From Desulfurococcales archaeon (GTDB lineage Archaea; Thermoproteota; Thermoprotei_A; Sulfolobales; Acidilobaceae), in contig WAOT01000053.1 in the NCBI GenBank assembly GCA_015521115.1, positions 1 to 39,695 of the forward strand: DNA of 39,695 nt. Reading direction: 5' to 3'. The notes beneath the pieces are model-generated. The model ran no database searches. It saw only the letters and a program-made list of their open reading frames with translations, and was not told where the DNA came from. The translations under genes were made by a program, and so were the position numbers. This document shows, in pieces, positions 22,877-32,587 of this stretch (the stretch's first letter is position 1; every line of letters begins with the position of its first letter).

Positions 22877-25800
22877 TTGTCTGAGCCCCTAGAGATCCGC
22901 GTTCAACCTGACCTGAGAGAGGAGGTGATCCTAGACAAGAGTACTGTCGAAGCAGACTTGGGAAACGTGGGGCTGAGACTACTATACAACTGTGGGAAGA
23001 GGCTCGGGAAATGCGCCCGAGACTTCATCCTGGAAGCAAGCATGGAGGCCCCCCACGGTGAGCCGGTAATATATGCTGAAGTTAAGAGGGCTGAGGGGAA
23101 GCTGAAGGCCTCCGCTAAGGACGCCTTCGTCACCGTATCGGTGGCAGGGGGCAAGGGTAAGGGTGTCGCAGACATCGTTTTCCGCTTTGCAGTGGACATA
23201 GAACCGGGTAGGGAGGGAGACTGGACGTACACCCTCAGGATAGAGCGCAAGGATCCAAGGAGCGGGGCGAGGTGGACGATAGCAGGCCCCTACACGGTGA
23301 GGCTCCGCAGACTCGAGCTAGTACGTGGGCTCAAAATGAAGGTATACCCCTCGACAAGACTGTACGTGGGGGACAACTTCAAGGTTATAACGGTATTCGA
23401 CCTGGCCGTTAAAACAAAGTATAGGGCCTCACTCAGCTACTCAGACCACAGGAAAGTTTGGGAGGGTGAGGGTAAGGGTACAATCGAGCTTGAAGAAGAG
23501 CTAGTGGCGGAGAAAACAGGCAAACTGATCTTTACTGTAGAAATCCCAGAGTTTGGCTATAGGAAGACTGTTGTAGAGGAGATCGAAGTCCTACAGCCAC
23601 CAAGACTCAAGGCAACCCTCGGAGACTTAGAGGGGGAGGCCAGACTCGGGGAGGAGCCAGTCCTACCCCTAACCCTTGAAAACAATAGCCCCTCCACGAC
23701 CGTCAAAGCCAAGGTTGAGGGCACGATCTACTCCTACCCCATAAAATCCGGTATAGAAGTCCCCCCAGGAAAGAGCGTGAGCCACGACCTAACTCCAGGC
23801 CCTCTAGGAGTAGAGGCATTAGAGAACCCAAAGGCCCTGATCGTGATCGTTGAAGAGCCCGGCGGTTTTGAGCAGAAGATCGAGAAACCCCTGCCGAAGC
23901 CTGGAGCCCCGAAGGTCGAGATCAGTTTAGAGCCTAAGAAAGCCAATATAAGGTCTGACGGTGAAGCATCGTTCAGCATAGTCCTCCTCAACAAGACTGG
24001 GAGACAGCTGACCCTCAGCCTTAAGGAGGCGTCCGCTACGAGGGGGAGTGTGGAGCCACTGCTAAAGCAGGCCAAAGCGCCGCCGGGTGGGGAGGCTAAA
24101 GTTAAGCTCCACTATAAACCGAGGGAGGTAGGCTCTGACAGGCTGAGGGTGTACGCCGAAGTCTTCGCACCCCCGGATAGGAGAGTGTTAGAGTTCGAGG
24201 ATTACGCCGAAATAGAGGTAACACCCTCGTTCCACGTGAAGGGATACGAGGTCTCGGGCCTGAAAGAGCCCTACATCCTGCCCGGGGAGAGCGTGACAAT
24301 AGCCCTAGAACTAGATGCATATGGCGAATCCCCCATACAGCTCGAGCTAAGAAGCCCCCACCTCATCCTGGAGAAGAACAAGCACACTATATACCCCGGG
24401 AGGAACAGGCTAGAGCTCAAGGTCACCGCAGGCCCTGTGGAGACCGACGTTGAGGGTGTCGTATTAGAGGTTACGGATAGAGTCCATAGCGAGAGAGTGG
24501 AGCTACCACTAATCCTCGGCCCACCGAAGCTTGAGGCCATGGCCAGGCCTGTCAAAGCGTATGGGGGCCTACTAACAGGAGTTCCCATAACGGTTCGGAG
24601 CCACAACGCTAGCCCTCTAAAAGCCGTCGTAAAGGCACGGGCAACAGAGAAGGTTAGACCGGCAGAAGGGAGTGTCTCCGTCGAGATCCCGCCCTATGGA
24701 GAGTCTAGCGCAGTCATCCACATCATTGGACTGCGGGAGGGCAGAGAGGATCTTGAGGTCTACGTGGAAGCAGCCCACGGTTCTAGCAGGAGGGCTCAAA
24801 AGGTAATTGTACCGGTCGAGATCCGAAACCCACTAGAGGTCTCCGTGACAAAGGCCCCCGAAATCATATACCTACCACACCCTATGACACCCCTCTTAGA
24901 GAAGGAATCAAACCTCTATACTATTAAAATGACTCTAAGGAATGCTAGCGACAAGGAGATACCCAGGGTCGAGGTGAACGTCATCCCAATCCAAGGCCCA
25001 CCTATTAATTGTAGGCCCAGGGTAATTGAGAAACTACCCTCAAAGGCCTCTCGGGAAATTGAGTGCCGCCTAGAGATCCCGCACACCTATGAGAAGATGC
25101 TCGTAGAAGAGGAGTACCAGTTCACAATAAACGGGTTCCAAGTTAGGGGCCACCTAGTTAGGGCGCCGGTAGAGAGGGTTAACTATATCATAGCATTCTA
25201 TAACCCCCCAGGCCTAAGGGGGGACTGCCCATACCCTGCTAGGAGCAAACCCCCCACAGCAGCCCTCATACCGGTCACAGTAGATCCACGCATATGCGGG
25301 CCAAACCCGACAAAGTGGAGCCTTAACCTGCACAGGCTACTCGACACGATCTCGGGCGTGATTATGAAGAGCAGTAGCAGCCACTGGCAGGCTGCCCTGG
25401 CCCGCTACCTCCTGGTGAGTGCTAGGACGGGGAGTAGCTGGGAAGCCTCGAAAGCTAGGGAGGAGCTCCTCGATGCTCTGAAGGGTATGAAGACTAGGGT
25501 CGGAGACGCAATAGTGGTGCCTGGGGAGATATGGAAAGCCGCAATCCTAAAGGTGTTAGGAGCAGGATATGGAGAGCACCTGTCCAAGGTCAGAGAGCTG
25601 GGGGCGAGACTATTCTCATCCCCGGCCAGTCCGAGCCGCCTCGTGTCAAAGGGTGTAAACGAAATAATAATAGCAGCAGTAATAGGTGAAGAGAACCGTC
25701 TCGAGACCACAGTAAAAGAGAGGCCTAGTGAGTCAATGAGACCCCTCCTACTCGCACACCATATGATACATGGGTGGGAGGCACCATACAAGGGTGGAAT

Positions 25801-26050
25801 CGCCCACCAGCTCATGCACGACAGGCTCAAGAACCTCATATATCACGCAGTATCCAAAACAGACTGGATACGCGACGAGGAGAGCCTCGCAGCACTAGCA
25901 GGGCTAGCAGAAACGCTGAAGGTAGGGGCACTAGGCTACGAGCTAGTGGCCGCCGCTATAATTTACTCGAAGACGGTCAGCGCCGTCCTCAGAATAATAG
26001 AGTCCCTTCATAGCGAAACACCAGAACAAGCGGGTCTAAACGGCCCCTAA
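22877..26050 (+). CDS. Very large multi-beta-sandwich protein without signal peptide
   Basis: A 1057-residue protein. Residues 1 to about 790 are a chain of beta-rich domains of 90-130 residues with the look of Ig-like/CARDB folds: strand pairs ending in ...VEEIEVLQPPRL, ...DYAEIEVTPSF, ...QKVIVPVEIRNPLEV, and linkers with Pro and Gly (VPPGKSVSH, APPGGEAKV). About five to seven such domains can be counted. The last 250 residues are helical (HWQAALARYLLVSARTG, ESLAALAGLAETLKVG). There is no signal peptide and no membrane helix, so it is probably cytoplasmic, unusual for this fold. TTG 22877 follows GGTGTAGGA. It opens the envelope/MoxR locus, 45 nt after pyrC; family not recognised. Confidence 0.75.
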   Translation: MSEPLEIRVQPDLREEVILDKSTVEADLGNVGLRLLYNCGKRLGKCARDFILEASMEAPHGEPVIYAEVKRAEGKLKASAKDAFVTVSVAGGKGKGVADIVFRFAVDIEPGREGDWTYTLRIERKDPRSGARWTIAGPYTVRLRRLELVRGLKMKVYPSTRLYVGDNFKVITVFDLAVKTKYRASLSYSDHRKVWEGEGKGTIELEEELVAEKTGKLIFTVEIPEFGYRKTVVEEIEVLQPPRLKATLGDLEGEARLGEEPVLPLTLENNSPSTTVKAKVEGTIYSYPIKSGIEVPPGKSVSHDLTPGPLGVEALENPKALIVIVEEPGGFEQKIEKPLPKPGAPKVEISLEPKKANIRSDGEASFSIVLLNKTGRQLTLSLKEASATRGSVEPLLKQAKAPPGGEAKVKLHYKPREVGSDRLRVYAEVFAPPDRRVLEFEDYAEIEVTPSFHVKGYEVSGLKEPYILPGESVTIALELDAYGESPIQLELRSPHLILEKNKHTIYPGRNRLELKVTAGPVETDVEGVVLEVTDRVHSERVELPLILGPPKLEAMARPVKAYGGLLTGVPITVRSHNASPLKAVVKARATEKVRPAEGSVSVEIPPYGESSAVIHIIGLREGREDLEVYVEAAHGSSRRAQKVIVPVEIRNPLEVSVTKAPEIIYLPHPMTPLLEKESNLYTIKMTLRNASDKEIPRVEVNVIPIQGPPINCRPRVIEKLPSKASREIECRLEIPHTYEKMLVEEEYQFTINGFQVRGHLVRAPVERVNYIIAFYNPPGLRGDCPYPARSKPPTAALIPVTVDPRICGPNPTKWSLNLHRLLDTISGVIMKSSSSHWQAALARYLLVSARTGSSWEASKAREELLDALKGMKTRVGDAIVVPGEIWKAAILKVLGAGYGEHLSKVRELGARLFSSPASPSRLVSKGVNEIIIAAVIGEENRLETTVKERPSESMRPLLLAHHMIHGWEAPYKGGIAHQLMHDRLKNLIYHAVSKTDWIRDEESLAALAGLAETLKVGALGYELVAAAIIYSKTVSAVLRIIESLHSETPEQAGLNGP

Positions 26051-26065
26051 CATCCCGTGAGCAAA

Positions 26066-26096
26066 TTTTTTCTGTACCCGAGTCTCATTTTCTTTT
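26066..26096 (+). terminator. T-rich terminator region
   Basis: A run of six T (26066-26071) and a second T-rich string TTTTCTTTT (26088-26096) lie between the stop at 26050 and the next start at 26117. Such tracts are enough for archaeal termination, so the genes on either side may be separate transcripts. Confidence 0.4.
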
Positions 26097-26116
26097 CAGG
26101 GTAAAGGGCGGAAAAC

Positions 26117-28867
26117 ATGAGGACATCTAGATTACACGGGAGGCTAGTTGTAATAGCTGTCCTAGCCCTCATAGCTCTTCAACCGCTAGCCGCGACCCCA
26201 TCCTCTGCAGACTTGGCTGGAAGGCTTTACATGCTACTGCAACGGTATGCTAGTACAACTGCTCTATTATCGTTCGAGGACGTGGCCTCAGTCTACTCCG
26301 AGATCTCTGCATGTGCAGGCTCTAATCTAAGCACAACAGCTACAGTGATCTCGACCCGACTAACTGAGCTCTCAAATGGTATAGACATTGACATCGTAAG
26401 TTTAAACAACGAGTTGAGGATATTCTTAATACAAGCGGCTAGGCACCCCCAGATATTGTCGCAGTGCGACCCTGAAACAGTACATACCGCCTTAATTCTG
26501 TCAGCATATGGCCGTGTCATTCCGGAGGGGGTCGCGCTAGCGCTGCAGCCAAACTGGAGTGAGGGGGCAGTTTTCTCGGCATACGCTAGAGGCCTCTACG
26601 AATACCTCCACTATGGTCACGGTCTGACGCTCCCGACAGGGTTCAACACTATCATTATGAACTATTCCGCCCAGCTAGCCTCAATAAGCCCGAACGCCTT
26701 CCTAGCGCTAATAATATTGACCGGAAACCCTTCCGCACTAGAAGGGCTAAACCTCACCACGCAAGACCTGTTGCCCTCTCTATCATACCTAGCTAGAGAC
26801 CAGTTCTACACGGCGCTGAACCTCTCAGGGCTTACACGGGAGCTCTTCAGCCCCGCAAATATAACAGCCCTAATGATAGGGGGCCACACAATACTTGACA
26901 GGGCAGTAGGCTTCAACGCATTCCGAAACCTATACCCGGAGAGGTACATTCTCTGGGAAACACTATACAAGTCGAGGCACCAGACCAGTGGAAACTGTGA
27001 CATTGAAGTGGGGGGCGTGGATCTCTCCCCTCCACTACGTGAAGGCCAGATAAACTACCTACACCCGGATTGTCCGGTTCCCGGTGTTAGAGACGAGTTG
27101 AAGGAAATCCCGGCCCTCGTGGTAGAAATAGAGCAGTCAGTATATATCGACTATAGGCTGAAGAATGCCCTAGACTACTATCTCGGACTACTCATCAGGG
27201 TTCCCGGCGACTACGCGGCATGGCGAATCGTTGCAGGCCTTTCACAGGCTTTAGCCTGGGAGGTAGTGAACAACCAGAGTGCACCTCCCGAGGTGAAAGG
27301 ATCCGCTATCGACCTGCTCTACACCATAATGGAGGTCAACCCCCTAGCCCCCATAAACCCACAGCTTCTCCTCCAGTCCATGGAGGCTGTAAACGTCTCG
27401 CTACCCCCTGACCTGCAAGCCCTAATCGAGGAGGGCAACTACTCAGCGGCACTCAATGAGGCCTTAACTGAAGCTGTGGGCGGGGGTGCAGGCGCCCTCC
27501 AAGCGGCTGCCCTCGCCCTCTCCATATTTAATAGCAGGGACAGTCTACTCCCCCAGGAGGGTGCGACACTGCCTCCAGGCCAAGTAGACTTTACAGAGGC
27601 CCTTGCCAACGCGACCAGCCTACTCCCTCAGAACGCTACAGCCGCGGCCCAGATACTCAGAGGGGCCAGCCTGACGGTCGGTGAAGGCGGTATACCGGCA
27701 GTGGATACAAACATGCTTGAGGCCCTCTCAGCCGCAGCAGCCTATAACGCAGTCTACTCTGGCCAAGCAACATCCTCGCAGGTCTCTGAACTCTACCAGA
27801 ACCTCCCTGAACTCGCTCAGAGGTCGGCCCCATCAGGTGTGATGCCCTCCCCTGTGGTCTTACAGAATTTAATTAATAATATTACAAGCAACAGCGGCTG
27901 GACAACTGATACTCCGGCGGCGAGGATCATGCAGGCCTACATAGACTCCGGAGGAAACAACCCTGCCCTCGGCGACCTTGCGAGATTAATGCTGGAGAGC
28001 TACACCACAGGCCCAGAAGGCCAGCCGTCCTTTATAGGAGGCGAGATCTCTAAGAGTGTAACCCCGACTACACTGGAAGGCTTCATCAACAGGATCACGG
28101 GCCCGCAGACACTGCCCGGGGCACCTTCGGCCTCACCCTCTTCCCCTCCAGTATCCATAAACGTGAGCGGGGGAGTCGAAGACCTGGCCAAGCTAATAGA
28201 GGACTTAGCTTCACAGAATGAGAGTGGAGCCCTGAAGGCTGCCGAGATATTGAAGAACATGGACGAGGACACAAGGGAGAAGATCCTTGAAACCATCTCA
28301 AAAGACGACCCAGAGCTAGCAAACAGCTTAGAGAACACGCTAAAAGAAATAACTGGAAAGACGGGTGCCAACCCACCCAAAATTGCTAGCCCGTCAATCC
28401 ACCTAGGCAGCCCAAAGCTTAGCGCACCTGAACTGGGAGGCACCACCATCAATAGCGGTAGTGTCCTCCCGTTGGCGGCCCTCCTCGGGCTTGTGGCCGT
28501 CGCAGCCTTCCTAATGCTTGGAGGCGGGGGCGTGAATAGGGTAAAGCTTAGCTCGAGGAGGAGGAAGCTAGAGGCCCAGCTCCAAGCGTTGAAGGGTAGA
28601 GGGTTAGACCTTGAGGCCTCAGACGTTGTCGCTCTCTATGAGAGAATGCTCGCCCTTCTAGCGGTTCTTAGGAGGCCTAAGATGCCCAGCGAGACACACC
28701 GGGAGTATCAGAGGGCGCTGGAAGGTGTGGAGGCCGAGATCCACGGGCGTGCAATGATTATATATGAGAAGGCTAAATTCAGTAGAATTAAGCCTACAAG
28801 AGAGGAGGCGGAGCTAATGCTTAACCTGGCCAAGAGGCTACTGGAACTCTCAAGGAGGGGGGCATAG
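26117..28867 (+). CDS. Secreted, membrane-anchored protein with cytoplasmic DUF4129-like tail
   Basis: A 916-residue protein. The N-terminus has an Arg-rich start, a hydrophobic stretch LVVIAVLALIALQPLAATPSSA, and so a signal peptide. The large outer region (about 30-780) is rich in Ala, Leu, Asn and Ser, with many N-x-S/T sites, and ends in a Pro/Ser/Gly-rich linker. One membrane helix lies at about 784-806 (LPLAALLGLVAVAAFLML), followed by basic residues and a helical cytoplasmic tail with MPSETHREYQRAL and a final LMLNLAKRLLELSRRGA, resembling the DUF4129 end of proteins found with MoxR and DUF58 genes. ATG 26117 has AAGGGCGG upstream. The next gene starts 4 nt after its stop. Confidence 0.8.
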   Translation: MRTSRLHGRLVVIAVLALIALQPLAATPSSADLAGRLYMLLQRYASTTALLSFEDVASVYSEISACAGSNLSTTATVISTRLTELSNGIDIDIVSLNNELRIFLIQAARHPQILSQCDPETVHTALILSAYGRVIPEGVALALQPNWSEGAVFSAYARGLYEYLHYGHGLTLPTGFNTIIMNYSAQLASISPNAFLALIILTGNPSALEGLNLTTQDLLPSLSYLARDQFYTALNLSGLTRELFSPANITALMIGGHTILDRAVGFNAFRNLYPERYILWETLYKSRHQTSGNCDIEVGGVDLSPPLREGQINYLHPDCPVPGVRDELKEIPALVVEIEQSVYIDYRLKNALDYYLGLLIRVPGDYAAWRIVAGLSQALAWEVVNNQSAPPEVKGSAIDLLYTIMEVNPLAPINPQLLLQSMEAVNVSLPPDLQALIEEGNYSAALNEALTEAVGGGAGALQAAALALSIFNSRDSLLPQEGATLPPGQVDFTEALANATSLLPQNATAAAQILRGASLTVGEGGIPAVDTNMLEALSAAAAYNAVYSGQATSSQVSELYQNLPELAQRSAPSGVMPSPVVLQNLINNITSNSGWTTDTPAARIMQAYIDSGGNNPALGDLARLMLESYTTGPEGQPSFIGGEISKSVTPTTLEGFINRITGPQTLPGAPSASPSSPPVSINVSGGVEDLAKLIEDLASQNESGALKAAEILKNMDEDTREKILETISKDDPELANSLENTLKEITGKTGANPPKIASPSIHLGSPKLSAPELGGTTINSGSVLPLAALLGLVAVAAFLMLGGGGVNRVKLSSRRRKLEAQLQALKGRGLDLEASDVVALYERMLALLAVLRRPKMPSETHREYQRALEGVEAEIHGRAMIIYEKAKFSRIKPTREEAELMLNLAKRLLELSRRGA

Positions 28868-28871
28868 CGAA

Positions 28872-30251
28872 GTGAAGTCTGAGCTACTCCTATTCACCGT
28901 CGTTGCAATACTAGTGGTACTATTGAGCCTCCTATCAAGCCCGCCAATCGAGATCAAGGCTAGCGTCGGATCCCAGTACTACACATATGTGATGGGCCCA
29001 TACGATAACAGCTCTCTCGGACATAGTACCGTCTACAGCCTGGTCGAGTCTATGGGTTACAATATCACAACCGACCCCACAGATAGTTACGACGGAGTCC
29101 TAATACTCTACACGCCGAGGACAGACTACGAGGCGGCATCACAAATAGTCAGTTTAACCTTGAAGTCGAGGAAACACTATGTGATCCTTGCAGGACACGG
29201 CGCCCTTATCAGCGCAGTAGAATACGGCCTTGGCATACCGATAGCCCGTGCCCCTTATATCCCAGCAGGGACTTACCTCGTCGTAGACAACAAGGGGGTC
29301 TCATGGTTTGACGTCTTGAACATGTCAGAAAAGCTACCCCGCCCCGGCGGAGGGGGATACGAAGTTTTGGCCTACACCTACCCAGGATATGAACCGATAG
29401 CAATAGCGATGACCAGCCGCGATGGAGTGAGGCTTGTTGCCTTCCTAGAAGGCTATGACAAGCGCGGGGGAGTGTTTAGCAATTATGCGCTTCATGAGGC
29501 TCTAAAGCTTAACATGACCCCTACCAGGTTCCTCCAGACCCTCCTAGATGCGGCGGGGGCAGAGAAGGGTGATACACTGCTAGTGCCTGGGGACGGGATA
29601 GCCTTCAAGAGGGTGCCTGTACGCGGGGCGGAGCCTGTAACGCTCGCGAGGATCGATGTTAGGCATGAAGCGGCCGACTTTGTAGAGAGGCTCCTGGGCT
29701 GGGAAAAGGGTGTTACAAGGTATGCGGGGCCGGGTACCCTTCTAGCGCTCGCCCTCTTCTCACCCCTCATAGCGTATGCATCAATAAAGAGCGCGCAAAA
29801 GGCACTCGCCAGCCGGAGGGGCTCTGACGAGCCATTGGAGTCCCATGAGGCCCAGCCCGTCCTCGGGTTCAGCCACCTATACCTTGAGGTGCGTGATATT
29901 GTAGAGGAGGGGGGCAAGCTTACAAAGGAAAAGGCTAAGCAGTTGATAAGAAGCCTCTACCTCGTAACCTCAGACCTGCTAGAGAGGGAGCTGGGCCTTA
30001 GTATAGAGCAGGTCTTGGCTAGGAGGGACGAGCTCGAGTCCCTCTCAACGATCTCTGGCATACCCGTGGATAGGCTTGAGTGGCTCCTGCGGAGGCTCCT
30101 CCTAGTCTACAGGAGGAAGGTCGAGGCAGGCAAGGTCTTTCCCCTAGTGAACCTGAGGAAAGAGGCCCTCCGCCTCTATGAGGGGCTCACACCCCTAGTG
30201 GAGGCCCTAGGGTTTAAGGTCGTAGGTAGGAGGGGAGCGGAGTATGTCTAG
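28872..30251 (+). CDS. DUF4350-like membrane protein
   Basis: A 459-residue protein with an N-terminal membrane helix ([17 protein letters not shown]), an outer alpha/beta domain (about 25-280, with [31 protein letters not shown], like the N-terminal glutamine-amidotransferase-like fold of DUF4350 proteins), a second helix at about 284-305, and a cytoplasmic helical tail. DUF4350 genes typically sit beside MoxR and DUF58 genes, as here. The GTG start at 28872 follows the previous stop by 4 nt, and the end overlaps the MoxR gene by 8 nt, so it is in one operon. It has no enzyme motif I can name. Confidence 0.7.
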   Translation: MKSELLLFTVVAILVVLLSLLSSPPIEIKASVGSQYYTYVMGPYDNSSLGHSTVYSLVESMGYNITTDPTDSYDGVLILYTPRTDYEAASQIVSLTLKSRKHYVILAGHGALISAVEYGLGIPIARAPYIPAGTYLVVDNKGVSWFDVLNMSEKLPRPGGGGYEVLAYTYPGYEPIAIAMTSRDGVRLVAFLEGYDKRGGVFSNYALHEALKLNMTPTRFLQTLLDAAGAEKGDTLLVPGDGIAFKRVPVRGAEPVTLARIDVRHEAADFVERLLGWEKGVTRYAGPGTLLALALFSPLIAYASIKSAQKALASRRGSDEPLESHEAQPVLGFSHLYLEVRDIVEEGGKLTKEKAKQLIRSLYLVTSDLLERELGLSIEQVLARRDELESLSTISGIPVDRLEWLLRRLLLVYRRKVEAGKVFPLVNLRKEALRLYEGLTPLVEALGFKVVGRRGAEYV

Positions 30252-31191
30252 CACGGTAGAGAATGTGAGGAGGCTAGCCCAGTCCGTGATAGGGGAGGTA
30301 ACGAAAGTCGTTTACGGGCTCGAGAGGGAGTTGAAGATCATACTTGCTAGCATGATCGTCGGAGGCCACGTCCTCCTCGAGGGCATACCCGGCGTCGCTA
30401 AGACCACTATGGCTAAGGCTATTGCGAGCAGCCTGCAACTGTCCTTCTCAAGGATACAGTTCACACCGGATCTCCTGCCTAGCGACATTATCGGGACAAT
30501 GGTCTTCGACCAGAAGAGTGCAGAGTTCCGGTTGAGGAAGGGGCCGATCTTCGCTAACATTATACTGGCGGATGAGATCAACAGGGCGAGCCCAAGGACT
30601 CAGAGCGCGCTCCTCGAGGCCATGCAGGAGAGGCAGGTAACAATTGAGGGTAACACGCTCCGCCTACCAGAACCCTTCCTAGTCATAGCCACGATGAACC
30701 CGATAGAGATGGAGGGGACATTCCCACTACCAGAGGCCCAGCTCGACAGGTTCCTAGTAAAGGTCGTGATCGAGATGCCGGGCAAGGAGACACTATCAAC
30801 AGTCCTAGACAACCTGAGGAGAATATACGAGTGGCCGGTTCAGAAGGCCGCAACCGGTGAGGACATACTCGCCGCGAGAGAGGCGATATGGGACGTGGAG
30901 GTGAAGCCCGAGGTTAAAGACTACATCATAGACCTTGTACTCACAAGCCACAAAATGGAGGGCGTCAGGCTGGGAGGAAGCCCCAGAGCCGCCATAGCAC
31001 TGCTACAGCTCTCAAGGGCCTTAGCTGCTATAGACGGGAGGGACTACGTTATACCCGATGACGTTAAAGAAGCCGCCCGCTATGTCCTCCCACACAGGAT
31101 CATCCTATCACCGGAGGCTGAGGCGGAAGGGTTAAACCCCCACAGTATAGTGGAGAAGCTACTCCAGCGGGTCAAAGTCCCAGTACCATAA
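30244..31191 (+). CDS. MoxR-type AAA+ ATPase
   Basis: A 315-residue AAA+ protein of the MoxR family, chaperone-like ATPases that act with vWA/DUF58 proteins on other proteins or complexes. Motifs: Walker [11 protein letters not shown] (46-55), [13 protein letters not shown] (72-84, MoxR-specific), Walker [24 protein letters not shown] (107-129), sensor 1 ATMNP (149-153), [10 protein letters not shown] (161-170) and an alpha-helical lid with [10 protein letters not shown]. The length is normal. ATG 30244 overlaps the end of the upstream gene by 8 nt, and the DUF58 gene follows after 28 nt. Confidence 0.95.
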   Translation: MSSTVENVRRLAQSVIGEVTKVVYGLERELKIILASMIVGGHVLLEGIPGVAKTTMAKAIASSLQLSFSRIQFTPDLLPSDIIGTMVFDQKSAEFRLRKGPIFANIILADEINRASPRTQSALLEAMQERQVTIEGNTLRLPEPFLVIATMNPIEMEGTFPLPEAQLDRFLVKVVIEMPGKETLSTVLDNLRRIYEWPVQKAATGEDILAAREAIWDVEVKPEVKDYIIDLVLTSHKMEGVRLGGSPRAAIALLQLSRALAAIDGRDYVIPDDVKEAARYVLPHRIILSPEAEAEGLNPHSIVEKLLQRVKVPVP

Positions 31192-31219
31192 TGACAGGGC
31201 TTCCGGGGGGAGAACCGAG

Positions 31220-32587
31220 TTGGCCATAACCGGAGGGGCCCTCCTCAAGGCCCCTAAGCTGACGACTAGGGGAGGGATACTAGCAGTTCTCGGAGTAATA
31301 CTACTAATCGTGAGCCCCTTCGCAGGTGAGAGAGGCCTAGAGGCTGTGGCTTCTGGGGTAGTGCTACTAATTCTCTTAATGGGCCTCTCAATGTACAGTG
31401 CGGTCAAGCACGCCACAATAATGAGGCTAAGGGTCAGACGTATCCTACCCGAGGCTATCAGAGAGGGTAGAGAGTACAGGGTGAGGGTGGTCATAGAAAA
31501 CCCGACCCCCGTACCCCTGGAGCTCGTCGAGGTAAGCGACAACCTCCCCCCAACGTGGAGGAGCCAAGGTGAGACCACGGTATTGACGGTGCCACCTCAC
31601 GGTAGCGTGTGGTACGAATACACCGTCATACCGACACCCGGGAAACACGCCATAGGCCCCCTTACCATGGTATACCGCGACCCCCTGGGAGTCTCAGAGG
31701 CTAGGGCCACCATACCCCTGCAGGTGGAGGTCGGAGTACAGCCCCGCCTACTAGACGTGCCCCGGCGCCTAGTAGGGGTCGCAGGACACAGCCCCGCCGG
31801 GAGTGTAAGGAGTAGGAGGAGGGGTCTAGGCCTACTCTTCATGGAGGTGAGGGAGTACCACCCAGAGGACGACTACCGGTTCATCGACTGGAAAAGCACC
31901 GCCAGGAGGGGTATGCCGATGGTGAAAGTGTTCGAGCACGAGGCCGTGTCCAACGTGATAGTAGCGCTAGATATTACTAGAACCCTCTTCCACGGGAGGG
32001 TTGGGAGGACGAAGTTCGAGTACACCCTAAGACTCGCCTCAAGCCTGGTCGAGTACATGGCGAGGAGGGGTTACACGTATAAGCTGATAATCATACCGCC
32101 CAACGGCCAAACAGTTAGCACGCCATGGCTACGTGGGAGGATGTCGACTGGGAGGGGTAAGAAGTTCATAGCCGAGAATAGTCCATGGCCGCGCAACCCG
32201 GGGGAGACAGTATTCGCCTTCTCTGAGAGGAGGGCCGCAGCCCTTGAGAGGGAGATCTTAAAGAGCCTGGGCAGGAGCAGGACTTTCATACTACTGATCT
32301 CAGACTTCTTCGAGGACGCATACTCAGCTGAGAAGTATGCTGAGGCTCTCTCCAGGCTCAAGGCCTTGGGGAACGACGTCTACGCTATAACCCCTCTTAC
32401 AGCCGTCTTCGAAGCGCAGGAGCTGGGTGAGGCGGCAGGCTATTACAGGCTGCTAGCCTATAACGAGATCAAAAAGTATGACATTATTAAGAGTGCCCTG
32501 ACAAGGCGCGGCATAAGGATGGTGGTGACCGGCCCGAGAGACCTCCTCGCCCTCATCATCGGGAAGATCGAGGTGCTGAGCGCATGA
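31220..32587 (+). CDS. DUF58 domain protein, partner of MoxR
   Basis: A 455-residue protein with two N-terminal membrane helices (GGILAVLGVILLIVSPF, GVVLLILLMGLSMYSAV), an Ig-like region (YRVRVVIENPTPVPLELVEV) and the DUF58 signature EYHPEDDYRFIDWKSTARRG (212-231), followed by a vWA-like domain (NVIVALDITRTLF and TFILLISDFFED) that may bind a metal ion. DUF58 proteins are the usual partners of MoxR ATPases; together they are thought to assemble or activate target proteins. The TTG start at 31220 follows GGGGGGAG. The stop overlaps the next ATG (ATGA), so translation is coupled. Confidence 0.92.
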   Translation: MAITGGALLKAPKLTTRGGILAVLGVILLIVSPFAGERGLEAVASGVVLLILLMGLSMYSAVKHATIMRLRVRRILPEAIREGREYRVRVVIENPTPVPLELVEVSDNLPPTWRSQGETTVLTVPPHGSVWYEYTVIPTPGKHAIGPLTMVYRDPLGVSEARATIPLQVEVGVQPRLLDVPRRLVGVAGHSPAGSVRSRRRGLGLLFMEVREYHPEDDYRFIDWKSTARRGMPMVKVFEHEAVSNVIVALDITRTLFHGRVGRTKFEYTLRLASSLVEYMARRGYTYKLIIIPPNGQTVSTPWLRGRMSTGRGKKFIAENSPWPRNPGETVFAFSERRAAALEREILKSLGRSRTFILLISDFFEDAYSAEKYAEALSRLKALGNDVYAITPLTAVFEAQELGEAAGYYRLLAYNEIKKYDIIKSALTRRGIRMVVTGPRDLLALIIGKIEVLSA

